Shown one piece after another: positions 45,419 through 53,946 of a stretch of DNA of 64,000 bases (its first letter is position 1; each line of letters starts with the position of its first letter). The notes under the pieces are model-generated. The model made no database searches. It was given only the letters and a program-made list of their open reading frames with translations, and was not told where the DNA came from. Location of the stretch: contig JAEUMP010000012.1 of NCBI GenBank assembly GCA_016791445.1, positions 162,949 to 226,948 on the forward strand, read 5' to 3'. Source of the DNA: Hyphomonadaceae bacterium (GTDB lineage: Bacteria; Pseudomonadota; Alphaproteobacteria; Caulobacterales; Aquidulcibacteraceae). The position numbers and the translations under genes are program-made.

Positions 45419-46657
45419 ATGGATCACATCCAGTCGCTGATTTTCCCGTCGCCGTCGGACGCTGTCCGCACGCTCGCGCCCGAAGGGCCGCTGGCGATCG
45501 CGCGTCCGCACCGGGTGAAAGCCGCGGGCGCTTGGTTCCGCGAGAATTTTCCGGGCGAAATCTTTTACGCCGTGAAGGCCAATCCCTCCCCTTGGGTGCT
45601 CGATGCGCTCTGGGAATCGGGCGTGCGCGGCTTCGACGTCGCGTCGGAAGCGGAGGTGCGTCTCATCTCTGAGCGCTTCGGCAAGGACGCCAAGCTCGCC
45701 TTCATGCATCCCGTGAAGTCGCGCCGCGCGATCGGCCGCGCCTATCTCGATCACGGCGTGCGCACCTTTGTGCTCGACACCGAGGAAGAGCTCCAGAAGA
45801 TCCTCGTCGAAACCAACGGCGCGAAGGACCTCACGCTGATGGTCCGCCTCGCCGTCTCCAATGACGGCGCCTCGCTTCCGCTCGCCTCGAAGTTCGGCGC
45901 CTCGGCGCAGGACGCGCCGGAGCTGCTGCGCAAGGCGCGCGGCGCGACGGAAGAGATGATGGGCATCTCCTTCCACGTCGGCTCGCAGTGCATGCGCCCG
46001 CTGGCGTTCAAGGCCGCCATGCTTGACGCCAATCGCGCGATCATCAAGGCGGGCGTCGTCGTCGACATCGTCGATGTGGGCGGCGGCTTCCCGGCGATCT
46101 ATCCCGGCATGGAGCCGCCCGAGATGGGCGCCTACATGCGCGAGATCCGCACGACGTTCGAAGAGATGTTCGTCGCGCAGAACGCGGTCCTCTGGGCCGA
46201 ACCCGGCCGCGCGCTCGTCGCGGAAGCGGGCTCGATCGTGACGCGCGTGGACCTGCGCAAGGGCGATGCGCTCTATCTGAACGACGGCGCCTACGGGAAC
46301 CTGTTCGACGCGACGCATGTGCAGTGGCCGTTCCCGGTGAAGATGATCCGCGAGGGCGGCTCGCGCGCCAAGCTCGCGCCGTTCAAGTTCTACGGACCGA
46401 CCTGCGATTCCATGGATGCGGCCCAGGGTCCGTTCATGCTGCCGGCGGACATCCGCGAAGGCGACCACGTCGAGATCGGCATGCTCGGCGCCTATGGCGT
46501 CGCCATGTCGACGGGCTTCAACGGCTTCGGCGACACCACGACCGTGGTGAGCGCGGATGCCCCGTGGCAGTCCATGTTTGTCGCCGAGGCAAAGCCGGAA
46601 GCGGCGCAGCAGGGCGTGGTCCGCCTCGCCGACCGCAAGCGCAAGCCGCGGAAATAG
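45419..46657 (+). CDS. Ornithine decarboxylase-type PLP enzyme (alanine-racemase fold)
   Basis: A 412-residue fold-type III decarboxylase. The PLP lysine is in FYAVKANPSPWVL (about residue 45), the glycine-rich phosphate site is VDVGGGFPAIYPG, and the catalytic cysteine is in FYGPTCDSMD, the form typical of ornithine decarboxylases. It would convert ornithine (or lysine) to putrescine (or cadaverine). A structured leader precedes it and a DHS-like gene follows, so it probably feeds homospermidine synthesis. The ribosome binding site is weak, and initiation may depend on leader folding. Confidence 0.9.
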   Translation: MDHIQSLIFPSPSDAVRTLAPEGPLAIARPHRVKAAGAWFRENFPGEIFYAVKANPSPWVLDALWESGVRGFDVASEAEVRLISERFGKDAKLAFMHPVKSRRAIGRAYLDHGVRTFVLDTEEELQKILVETNGAKDLTLMVRLAVSNDGASLPLASKFGASAQDAPELLRKARGATEEMMGISFHVGSQCMRPLAFKAAMLDANRAIIKAGVVVDIVDVGGGFPAIYPGMEPPEMGAYMREIRTTFEEMFVAQNAVLWAEPGRALVAEAGSIVTRVDLRKGDALYLNDGAYGNLFDATHVQWPFPVKMIREGGSRAKLAPFKFYGPTCDSMDAAQGPFMLPADIREGDHVEIGMLGAYGVAMSTGFNGFGDTTTVVSADAPWQSMFVAEAKPEAAQQGVVRLADRKRKPRK

Positions 46658-46666
46658 GATCGGCAT

Positions 46667-46694
46667 GGAGCGGGGACCGCATCGTCCCCGCTCC
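46667..46694 (+). terminator. Perfect hairpin after the decarboxylase gene
   Basis: An 11-bp perfect stem (46667-46677 with 46684-46694) around a CGCATC loop, starting 10 bases after the decarboxylase stop codon and 120 bases before the DHS-like gene. There is no U tract. It may act as a weak or Rho-assisted terminator or as a 3' stabiliser that sets unequal expression of the two polyamine genes. Confidence 0.55.
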
Positions 46695-46814
46695 GGCCAC
46701 CTGATTGAATCCGACACATATTTCGGTCAAACCAACCCGGTCTCGCGTGCGGCGGAGCGTCCGCGAGGCCCGATCCCATACCGACGCCGCCGAATGCGAC
46801 GAGGAGTCACGACG

Positions 46815-47891
46815 ATGGCCAAGGCAAAGACCGCCGCCCCGAAAGCGAAAAAGCGCGACAACCGGAAAGCCGAACTGCTTTCCAGCCCTGTCGAGCATAT
46901 CGACATCACGAGCTTTGACGCCCGCCCGATCATCGACGCCTGGGGCAAGATGAGCTTCACGAGCCGCGACGCCGCGCGCGCGGCGCAGATCCTGAACATG
47001 GCCCTGGAAGACAAGGCCTGCTCGACCTGGCTGATCATGGCCGGCTCGACGGGCGCGGGCGGCTGCCTGCACGTCTGGCGCGACATGGTCGAGTACAACA
47101 TGGCCGACGCGATCGTCGCGACCGGCGCCTCGATCATCGACATGGATTTCCTCGAGGCCCTCGGCTTCAAGCACTACCAGGCGAAGGAAATCCCCGACGA
47201 CAACACCCTGCGCTCGCTCTACATCGACCGCATCTACGACACCTATATCGACGAGGAAGAACTCCAGCACGTCGATCACACGATCTACGAGATCTGCGAG
47301 AGCCTCGAGCCGCGTCCCTACACCTCGCGCGAATTCATCTGGGAAATCGGCAAGTGGCTCGCCGCCGGCAACGCCAAGAAGAAGGATTCGCTGATCCAGC
47401 GCGCCTACGAAAAGGGCGTGCCGATCTTCGTGCCGGCGTTCTCCGATTGCTCGGCCGGCTTCGGCATCGTCAAGCACCAGGTCGAGCGTCGCAAGGCGAA
47501 GAAGCCCTATCTCACGATCGATTCCGGCGGCGATTTCCGCGAGCTGACGGAGATCAAGCTCGCCGCCGGCACCACCGCCCTCTTCATGGTCGGCGGCGGC
47601 GTGCCGAAGAACTTCGCGCAGGACACCGTCGTGTGCGCCGAGATCCTCGGCTACGAGGACGTCGAAATGCACAAGTACGCCGTGCAGATCACGGTGGCGG
47701 ACGTGCGCGACGGCGCCTGCTCCTCGTCCACGCTCAAGGAAGCCGCGAGCTGGGGCAAGGTCGATACCGTCCACGAGCAGATGGTGTTCGCCGAAGCGAC
47801 TTCCGTCGCGCCGATCATCGTCTCTGACGCGTATCACCGCGGCGCCTGGAAGAAGCGCAAGGCGCGCAACTGGGCGAAGCTGTTCAAGTAG
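46815..47891 (+). CDS. Deoxyhypusine synthase-like protein, probable homospermidine synthase
   Basis: A 358-residue NAD-dependent DHS-fold protein. The start is supported by GAGGAG eight bases upstream. The N-terminal ~20 residues are Lys/Ala-rich. DHS landmarks include FTSRDAARAA, AGSTGAGGC, FVPAFSDCSAGFG, SGGDFRELTEI and the catalytic lysine Lys315 in EAASWGK. Bacteria have no eIF5A, so a hypusine role is impossible. DHS-derived homospermidine synthases are known, and the preceding decarboxylase would supply putrescine. The activity is an inference from family and context. Confidence 0.9.
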   Translation: MAKAKTAAPKAKKRDNRKAELLSSPVEHIDITSFDARPIIDAWGKMSFTSRDAARAAQILNMALEDKACSTWLIMAGSTGAGGCLHVWRDMVEYNMADAIVATGASIIDMDFLEALGFKHYQAKEIPDDNTLRSLYIDRIYDTYIDEEELQHVDHTIYEICESLEPRPYTSREFIWEIGKWLAAGNAKKKDSLIQRAYEKGVPIFVPAFSDCSAGFGIVKHQVERRKAKKPYLTIDSGGDFRELTEIKLAAGTTALFMVGGGVPKNFAQDTVVCAEILGYEDVEMHKYAVQITVADVRDGACSSSTLKEAASWGKVDTVHEQMVFAEATSVAPIIVSDAYHRGAWKKRKARNWAKLFK

Positions 47892-47909
47892 GGCCGGCGC
47901 GCAGCGCAG

Positions 47910-47945
47910 AAAAAAGGAAGGCTGCTCTGAAAAGGGCGGCCTTCC
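47910..47945 (-). terminator. Rho-independent terminator of the SEC-C protein gene
   Basis: A 12-bp stem including G-U pairs (47916-47927 with 47934-47945) and a 6-base loop. On the minus strand it is followed by six T residues, the classical pattern. It directly abuts the minus-strand stop codon and also lies 24 bases after the plus-strand DHS-like gene. Confidence 0.8.
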
Positions 47946-49661
47946 CTACGCCGACTTCTTTTGCCCTTGCAGCCACATGTGCGTCGCCCAACGATCGCAG
48001 TAGTGGTCTAGAACGTCGTCGTCCGACATCTGCCGCACGGACTCGATTTCTGGCCAGTTCGCCATCAACTCTAACAATCGTTCGCGGCTGGTCTCTCTGT
48101 AGGCCCGATAGAAGAAATCAAAAGCGTCCAGCGGCGTCTTGATGCCCTTTGGGACAGGACGCAGGACGCCAAAGAAAGTGTCGGGTGAGGCGCGATAGAC
48201 AGCCAATTCCTCTTCGGTAATCGGTGCGCTGTAAAGCGCATCTCCGCTGCCGTCATCGTGACGGATCGTGAGCACGACTTGTTTCCAGGACTCCATCAAC
48301 AGCGCATCGACGACGACGCCGGTGCGATGCTCATTCGCTTCGGATGGAACGAGGTAGCGCGCGCCGATCCGGGGCCGATCACCGGCTCCCTCCGCTGCTA
48401 GGCGCTCTTCAGGCAGATCATCGCCAAACGTACTCGGAATCGAGGCGAAGTCGCGGACGGCGTAGAACACCTTCTCCGCTACGTCGTGCTTGCGTCTCGC
48501 TTTCACCGCCGACAGGATCGAGGTAAACGGCGCGCGCGGCATAAAATCGGGAATTTTGAACCCGTATGCGAGCGCGAAGTCCGGCACGGCGCGCTCGTTG
48601 TCAGCCCACACGCATGGCCGGTTGGTGACCAACACGTAAGCCGGCGGCGCGGGCTTTCCGCGTACGAACATATCGCGCTCAGCTTGCTCGACCTCGGCAT
48701 CGAGCGCTGGCAACCATCCGGGATGGGCGTCTTCGTTGAGATACTCCGGCCGCGCGAGCTCAATGACCACAAACCGCTCATGCTCAGTCTTCTTCCTTAA
48801 CGCATCCTCGAGTTTTGCGCGGATCGTAGGAGTCCGGGCGAGATCGGAGGCCTTGCCCGAGGTCGTCTTGAACGCCTTCGCCTCCACGGCGAGCGTTTTT
48901 CCGCTTTCACGATGCGTTGCAACAAACTCGACGTGCGAGCGCGTGATGTCGGTTTCGTCCTCCAACGCGATATCGAAGCCGGCCTTGGCGAACATGCCGA
49001 CGACATGCGCCTCGTGAACCGCTCCCTCGAAATGGTCGTGACTTTTAAGGCGCGCGATCAGGCTCGCCTGAAGCTCGGAATTGTGGTCGATCAGGTATAG
49101 GTCGTACGCGAGATGCAAGTACGCCTTCACGGCGCCGGACATGTGCGCGTGATGGATAGATCCCGGTGGACCGGTCATGTTGGCGCGCTGAAACTCGCAA
49201 AGCCGCGTGTACCAGCGGAGCAGTGGATGCCGCTCGCCCTCGGGCTTCTTTAGTTCCGCCGTGCCCCAGTCGGGGCCGAGCGCTTTTTGAATGTAATAGA
49301 AGAGGAAGTCCTCGAACGTCTTCCACGATTTCGACCAATGCAGGCGGTTGCGAACTGCCACCAGCCGGTGCCCAGCGTGTTCAACGGAGATGATCGGAGC
49401 GCCAAGCCCCTGCATCTCGCGTCGCCGCTGCTCGCGTGCGTCGCGATTCAGCATCTGCTCATGCATCTGGCGCTCGATCTCGAGCGACACCGCGGTCGGC
49501 AGCATCGGCAGCGCACCCGGCGGCCCTGCAAAGCCCGACCGCGCCATGGCCTCTTCCAATGGGCTGGTCTTCAATACCGATCCGCAGCACTTTTTGTACT
49601 TCGCCCCGGAGCCACACGGGCACGGCGCATTCCTTCCAATCTTCGACATCCTCGTACTCAA
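47946..49661 (-). CDS. SEC-C motif protein with PD-(D/E)XK nuclease-like core
   Basis: A 571-residue protein. The N-terminus is a SEC-C zinc motif (APCPCGSGAKYKKCCG; Cys14, Cys16, Cys25, Cys26). A central region (about 210-265) has HEAHVVGMFAKAGFDI with Glu217, then HVEFVA with Glu245, and VEAKAF with Glu260 and Lys262, which fits the E...D/E...ExK pattern of restriction-endonuclease-like folds. The C-terminal half is unassigned. Base composition looks less GC-rich than neighbours, suggesting transfer. Functions seen for similar fusions include DNA processing or defence, but none is demonstrated here. Confidence 0.7.
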   Translation of the reverse strand: MSTRMSKIGRNAPCPCGSGAKYKKCCGSVLKTSPLEEAMARSGFAGPPGALPMLPTAVSLEIERQMHEQMLNRDAREQRRREMQGLGAPIISVEHAGHRLVAVRNRLHWSKSWKTFEDFLFYYIQKALGPDWGTAELKKPEGERHPLLRWYTRLCEFQRANMTGPPGSIHHAHMSGAVKAYLHLAYDLYLIDHNSELQASLIARLKSHDHFEGAVHEAHVVGMFAKAGFDIALEDETDITRSHVEFVATHRESGKTLAVEAKAFKTTSGKASDLARTPTIRAKLEDALRKKTEHERFVVIELARPEYLNEDAHPGWLPALDAEVEQAERDMFVRGKPAPPAYVLVTNRPCVWADNERAVPDFALAYGFKIPDFMPRAPFTSILSAVKARRKHDVAEKVFYAVRDFASIPSTFGDDLPEERLAAEGAGDRPRIGARYLVPSEANEHRTGVVVDALLMESWKQVVLTIRHDDGSGDALYSAPITEEELAVYRASPDTFFGVLRPVPKGIKTPLDAFDFFYRAYRETSRERLLELMANWPEIESVRQMSDDDVLDHYCDRWATHMWLQGQKKSA

Positions 49662-49745
49662 CGGCAGCGAATCGCTCGCATGTCGCTGATTGTGTCAGAG
49701 TGACTGCGACGTGACGACGCGCAGATGCAGCTCGTGCCAGCCCGT

Positions 49746-50306
49746 CTAAATCGGCACATATGTCAGCTTCAGCGCACCTTCTCCAATGCGCTCGCTCCCC
49801 ACCAACCGAAACTTCGGCGTCATGCCAGCAAAGAACGGTTCGCCGCTCCCGAGCACCACGGGATGCAAAAAGACGTGATATTCATCGATCAGGCCGAGCT
49901 TCGCCAAGCTCGCCGCAAGCTTCGGCCCGCCGACTTCGATCTCGCCGTCTCGTTCAGCCTTCAGCTTGCGGATCGCCGATTCAACATCCTCGCTGATGAG
50001 CGTCGCGTTCGGGCCGACCTCCTTCAGCGACTTTGACACCACCCATTTCGGCAGCGCCCGCCACGCCTCCGCGAAGTCACGCAGCGCCTCTCGCGAACCG
50101 GCATGGTCCATCGCCGGATCGCCCTGAGCCCAATCATCGCCATCCCAGTAGCGCATGAGCTCATACAGGCGCGGCCCGTAGATGCTGCCCGCCGTCTTGC
50201 GCGTCTGCTCGATGAAGTAGCGGAAGAGCGCCGGATCCGGCGCGAACCTGTCGTAGTCGACGAAGCCGTCCAGCGACATGTTCATTCCGAAGACAAAAGT
50301 CGCCAT
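49746..50306 (-). CDS. Dihydrofolate reductase-like protein (RibD C-terminal domain family)
   Basis: A 186-residue protein of the DHFR/RibD-C superfamily (YwjB/YyaP-like). It shows FGMNMSLDGFVDYDRF at the start, IEVGGPKLAASLAKLGLIDEYHVFLHPVVLGSG and a C-terminal beta strand pair. Members bind NADPH, but most have no known substrate, and they are usually distinct from true DHFR and RibD. The start at 50306 is three bases after the GST stop, so the two genes form an operon, read on the minus strand. Confidence 0.85.
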   Translation of the reverse strand: MATFVFGMNMSLDGFVDYDRFAPDPALFRYFIEQTRKTAGSIYGPRLYELMRYWDGDDWAQGDPAMDHAGSREALRDFAEAWRALPKWVVSKSLKEVGPNATLISEDVESAIRKLKAERDGEIEVGGPKLAASLAKLGLIDEYHVFLHPVVLGSGEPFFAGMTPKFRLVGSERIGEGALKLTYVPI

Positions 50307-50308
50307 GA

Positions 50309-50956
50309 CTACCCCTTGTTCGCTTCCCAGAGCGCCAACTGCGCCGCGAAGGCGCGCTGATAGGCCGGTCGCGCTTCGGCGCGGGCGATATACGCCGTGA
50401 GTGATGGAAATTCCGCGAGAATGGGCCCGCCTTCCAGCCGTCGCAGGACGTGGACCATGATGATGTCCGCCGCACTGAAATCGCCGTCGAGCCAAGGCTT
50501 GTCCGCGAGGCTCGCCGCGAGTTCCGACAACCTGCCGCGAATGCGCGCATCGACCATGGCGAAGCGCTCGCCCTGCCAGTCCCTGTCGCGCTCGGCGTAT
50601 TCCACGATGTCGCGGTCGACGATGGGCGGCTCCACGGCGCCGATCGCCGCGAACATCCACATGATCGCGCGCGCCCGCGCATCGGCATCCGCCGGCAGCA
50701 AGCCAGGAAATTTCTGCGCGACGTGAAAGACGATCGCGCCGGACTCGAACAGAGTCAGATCGCCTTCCTCATAGGTCGGGATCTGGCCGAAGGGATTGCG
50801 CGCGAGATGCGCCGCTTCGCGAAACCCCTCCCACGGCACGGGGCGGACTTCGTAGGTCTGGCCGACCTCCTCAAGCGCCCAGCGGACACGCATGTCGCGC
50901 GCGAGGCCACGGCCTTCATCGAAGGCGCGTTCAAAGACAGTGATGGTGATCGTCAT
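50309..50956 (-). CDS. Glutathione S-transferase family protein
   Basis: A 215-residue protein with an N-terminal thioredoxin-like domain and the cis-Pro/glutathione segment NPFGQIPTYEEGDLTLFESGAIVFHVA (seen as NPFGQIP then LFESGAI), and an all-helical C-terminal domain with FSAADIIMVHVLRRL. It should conjugate or reduce small electrophiles in the cytosol. The substrate is not predictable. It is the first gene of a two-gene unit with the DHFR-like protein. Confidence 0.9.
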   Translation of the reverse strand: MTITITVFERAFDEGRGLARDMRVRWALEEVGQTYEVRPVPWEGFREAAHLARNPFGQIPTYEEGDLTLFESGAIVFHVAQKFPGLLPADADARARAIMWMFAAIGAVEPPIVDRDIVEYAERDRDWQGERFAMVDARIRGRLSELAASLADKPWLDGDFSAADIIMVHVLRRLEGGPILAEFPSLTAYIARAEARPAYQRAFAAQLALWEANKG

Positions 50957-51078
50957 CGCGTTTGTCCTGTTGAGGCCGGCTTACCCTTGGTCGCCGCGCC
51001 GTGGGAAGGTTGTTGCGCTGCCGGTTATGACGGAGTCATACCGGCGGCTCCCAGTCGCCGCGCGCCGGAGTTCCGCCC

Positions 51079-51795
51079 GTGAAGAAAGCCATCCTCGCCG
51101 CCGCCTTCGCGCTCTGCGCCTCGGCGTGCGTCTCCATCGACGTAACGGAAACGCCTGCGCCCGCCGCGCCGCCGGCGCCGGTCGCGCTGCCCTTCAACGG
51201 CCTCGCCGTCATCGCACCGGCGCCGACCCCGACCTCGGGCGTGCACGCCGCGGATGTGGCGATCTCCAAAGGCCCGTGGAGCGCCGAACGCATCGCACAG
51301 GCAACAGCCGACGACGCTGTCGATCCCTGGAAGGCGTTCGCCGGCGTGATGGGCGCCGACTTCACCGCCGCGAATTATCCGGCGACGAAAGCGCTGTTCG
51401 ATCAGGTGATGGCTGTCGCCGGTCCCGCCATCGGCCAGACGAAGGCCGCAACATTCCGGCCGCGCCCGTTCGTGGCCATGCCGAACCACCCGACCTGCAT
51501 CACACCCACCGACTACATCCGCAACATGAGCGCCTATCCTTCCGGCCACGCGACGCTCGGATGGGCGTGGGGTCTCGTGCTTGCCGAAATCGCGCCGGCG
51601 AGGGCGGACGCCCTTCTCAAGCGCGGATTCGACTACGGCCAGAGCCGGATCGTGTGCGGCCTGCACTGGTCGAGCGACGTGTCCGCATCGTACGCGCTCG
51701 GCGCCGCCGCCGTCGCACGGATGCACGCCGATCCCGGCACGCGCGCCCTGTTCGACGCCGCGCGCGCGGAAGTCAGCGCCAAATCCGGCGGCTGA
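51079..51795 (+). CDS. PAP2-type acid phosphatase (class A, PhoN-like), predicted lipoprotein
   Basis: A 238-residue secreted protein. The signal peptide ends in a lipobox-like LCASAC (Cys17). The PAP2 catalytic motifs are present in order: KAATFRPRP (KxxxxxxRP), SAYPSGHAT (PSGH) and SRIVCGLHWSSDV (SRxxxxxHxxxD). It is therefore a vanadate-haloperoxidase-fold acid phosphatase, similar to bacterial class A nonspecific phosphatases, releasing phosphate from organic esters in the envelope. No Pho box is obvious in its short upstream region. Confidence 0.9.
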   Translation: MKKAILAAAFALCASACVSIDVTETPAPAAPPAPVALPFNGLAVIAPAPTPTSGVHAADVAISKGPWSAERIAQATADDAVDPWKAFAGVMGADFTAANYPATKALFDQVMAVAGPAIGQTKAATFRPRPFVAMPNHPTCITPTDYIRNMSAYPSGHATLGWAWGLVLAEIAPARADALLKRGFDYGQSRIVCGLHWSSDVSASYALGAAAVARMHADPGTRALFDAARAEVSAKSGG

Positions 51796-51814
51796 CCCCC
51801 GCGCGTCCGCACAT

Positions 51815-52165
51815 CTACATTGTCATCACGGGTCTGATCTCGACGCTCCCGCGGGTCACGCTGGGGCATTTCTCCGCCCAGGCGATGGCGGCGTCGAGGT
51901 CGGCGGCCTCGATGAGGAAGAAGCCGCCGAGTTGTTCCTTGGTATCGGCGTAAGGACCGTCGAGCACCTGCCGCGAGCCGCCCCGGACGCGCACGGTGGT
52001 CGCGGTTTGCGGCGGGAGCAGACCTGCGCCGCCGGCGGCGACGCCGCCCTGACCGAGCGCCTGACCGTAGGCGGTGTAGGCGCCCCAATACGTCGCGCGC
52101 GCGGCGTCATCGTCCCGCTCGGCGAACTCCTCGGGGGTTTCATAGACGAGAATGGCGTATTTCAT
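51815..52165 (-). CDS. YCII/DGPF domain protein (sigma-linked, downstream copy)
   Basis: A 116-residue protein of the YCII-like DGPF family. The motif reads VLDGPYADTKEQLGGFFLIEA. It starts MKYAILVYETPEEFA, closely paralleling the second copy at 53447-53797. Proteins of this family are usually encoded with ECF42-type sigma factors; their exact action is unknown. It follows the sigma gene by 55 bases on the same strand. Confidence 0.9.
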   Translation of the reverse strand: MKYAILVYETPEEFAERDDDAARATYWGAYTAYGQALGQGGVAAGGAGLLPPQTATTVRVRGGSRQVLDGPYADTKEQLGGFFLIEAADLDAAIAWAEKCPSVTRGSVEIRPVMTM

Positions 52166-52220
52166 CGGTGTTTCTCCATCGATAGCCCTGCGCTCCGGTC
52201 CATGACGCGGACTGCTGCGC

Positions 52221-53447
52221 CTATTCGACCGTCGCGGCGCCGCCCGCCGCTTTTTCCGCAAGAAATTTCATGACCGCCGGGTCGTGCTCACGCGCGATGG
52301 CTTCGGCATAGGCCGCGCGCGCTTCGCTGCCGCGCCCCAGCACGTCGAGGAGATGCGCGCGCAACGCCCACCAGGGCTGATAATCGCCAAGCGCGCCCGA
52401 CAGGGCGTCGCAGGCCTCCAGCGCAGCGGCCGCATCGCCTGTTTCCGCCACCGCCGCCGCACGGTTCAGCAGAACGACGGGCGACGCGGTCATGGTCGCG
52501 AGCGCATCATAAAGCCCGACGATCGCCTTCCAGTCCGTGACGCCGGAACGCCGACGCGCGGCATGCGCCGACTGGATCGCGGCCTCCAGCTGGAACCGAC
52601 CGATCGAACGCAGGCCCGCCGCACGGAACAGCAGCGTCTCGGCCTCCTGTATCAGCGCCTCGTTCCATCGCGACACATCCTGCTTCTTCAACGGCACATA
52701 GGCGCCCGACGCATCGCGCCGCGCGGCCTTGCGCGCTTCGAGATGCAGCATCAGCGCAAGCAGGCCCATCGCTTCGGCGTCCTGCGGCGCGGCGCGCACG
52801 AGTACGCGGCCCAGCCAGATCGCCTCCTCCGCAAACTCCCGGTGCGCACCCTCCGAGCCGTCCGCGTCCCGCCACCCTTCGGCATAGGCGGCGTAGATGG
52901 CGTCCAGAACCGGGCCGATGCGCGTCGGCCAATCTTCCGATGCGGGGATTTCAAAGCCGACGCCCGCATCGCGGATCTTGCGTTTGGCGCGCACGAGACG
53001 CTGCCCCATCGCCTGCGGCTCGACCATGAACGCGGCCGCGATCCGGTCCGCGTTGAAGCCCAGCACCGTCTGCAGCATCAGCGCCGTGCGCACGCCGGGA
53101 TCGATCGCCGGGTGCGCGCAGGCGAACAGCAGTCCGAGCCGTCGGTCGGGAATGTCGGCGTTCTCGCGCATCGCCTCGTCTATTTCTTCTGCGGCGGCGG
53201 CCACGCGTGGTTCAGCGTCACGCACGACCGCGCGATGACGCGCCGCATCGATGAGCCGCCGCTTCGCCGCCGCATAGAGCCAGCCTTCGGGATTGTCGGG
53301 CACGCCGCGCGTCGGCCATGTGCCGAGCGCGGCGGCGAAGGCGTCCGCGAGCGCGTCTTCCGCCGCCGCGACATCGCGCGACGACGCCGCGAGCCAGGCC
53401 ACGAGCTTGCCGTAGCTTTCCCGCGCGACGCGCTCGGCGGGGTGCAT
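52221..53447 (-). CDS. ECF RNA polymerase sigma factor with long C-terminal extension (ECF42 type)
   Basis: A 408-residue protein, about twice a normal ECF factor. Region 2 (AAEDALADAFAAALGTWP and PEGWLYAAAKRRLIDAAR) and region 4 (TVLGFNADRIAAAFMVEPQAMGQRLVRAKRKI) make up the first ~170 residues. The remaining ~235 residues are helical, with repeated alanine-rich helices of TPR character (for example LEACDALSGALGDYQPWWALRAHLL, here LEACDALSGALG then WWALRAHLL). The start overlaps the stop of the DGPF gene (TGATG). ECF42 factors have such C-terminal domains and DGPF neighbours, and usually no anti-sigma factor. Confidence 0.9.
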   Translation of the reverse strand: MHPAERVARESYGKLVAWLAASSRDVAAAEDALADAFAAALGTWPTRGVPDNPEGWLYAAAKRRLIDAARHRAVVRDAEPRVAAAAEEIDEAMRENADIPDRRLGLLFACAHPAIDPGVRTALMLQTVLGFNADRIAAAFMVEPQAMGQRLVRAKRKIRDAGVGFEIPASEDWPTRIGPVLDAIYAAYAEGWRDADGSEGAHREFAEEAIWLGRVLVRAAPQDAEAMGLLALMLHLEARKAARRDASGAYVPLKKQDVSRWNEALIQEAETLLFRAAGLRSIGRFQLEAAIQSAHAARRRSGVTDWKAIVGLYDALATMTASPVVLLNRAAAVAETGDAAAALEACDALSGALGDYQPWWALRAHLLDVLGRGSEARAAYAEAIAREHDPAVMKFLAEKAAGGAATVE

Positions 53448-53797
53448 CACATGCTTTCCATGCAGGGCCTGAGCTCGACCGTGCCGTGGAGGGCGCCGGG
53501 GCACTGGCTCGCCCAATGGATCGCGTCGGCCTCGTCGGTCGCCTCGATGAGGTAGTAGCCGCCGAGCTGCTCCTTGATGTCGACGTAAGGACCATCGACG
53601 ACCTTCGCCGCGCCGTCGCGGACTGCGATGGTCTTGGCCGTCGCGGTGGGCTGCAGTTCGTGGCCTTGGATGAACTTCCCGGCTTTCTGGAGCGCCTCCC
53701 CGTAGGCCACATAGGCCCCATAGGCCTGGGTCTGTTCCTCCGGGGTCATGGCGGCCCAGCCGTTCTCGTCGGCGAAGATGAGGACCATGTATTTCAT
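53447..53797 (-). CDS. YCII/DGPF domain protein (sigma-linked, upstream copy)
   Basis: A 116-residue protein with VVDGPYVDIKEQLGGYYLIEA, the DGPF motif. It begins MKYMVLIFADENGW and ends RPCMESM. It is the first gene of the three-gene DGPF-sigma-DGPF block, translationally coupled to the sigma factor. The two DGPF copies are similar along their whole length and probably arose by duplication. Confidence 0.9.
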   Translation of the reverse strand: MKYMVLIFADENGWAAMTPEEQTQAYGAYVAYGEALQKAGKFIQGHELQPTATAKTIAVRDGAAKVVDGPYVDIKEQLGGYYLIEATDEADAIHWASQCPGALHGTVELRPCMESM

Positions 53798-53946
53798 CGA
53801 TCTGCTCCCGTTCCGGGACGGCGACCTGCCGTCCTCCGCCCCCTAGACGGGCGAGCCCCGCGGATTTCGACACATCCTAGCGCGGGCGCCTGTCCTGCGG
53901 CAGCCGCTCCATTGTTCAAGCCGCCCCAAAGTTCTATCTGGCGGGC

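Noticed and set aside
49746-50306. Riboflavin reductase partner for the lone deaminase
   Set aside because: The sequence is of the YwjB/YyaP-like DHFR group rather than RibD reductase, and it lies 6 kb away in a GST operon.
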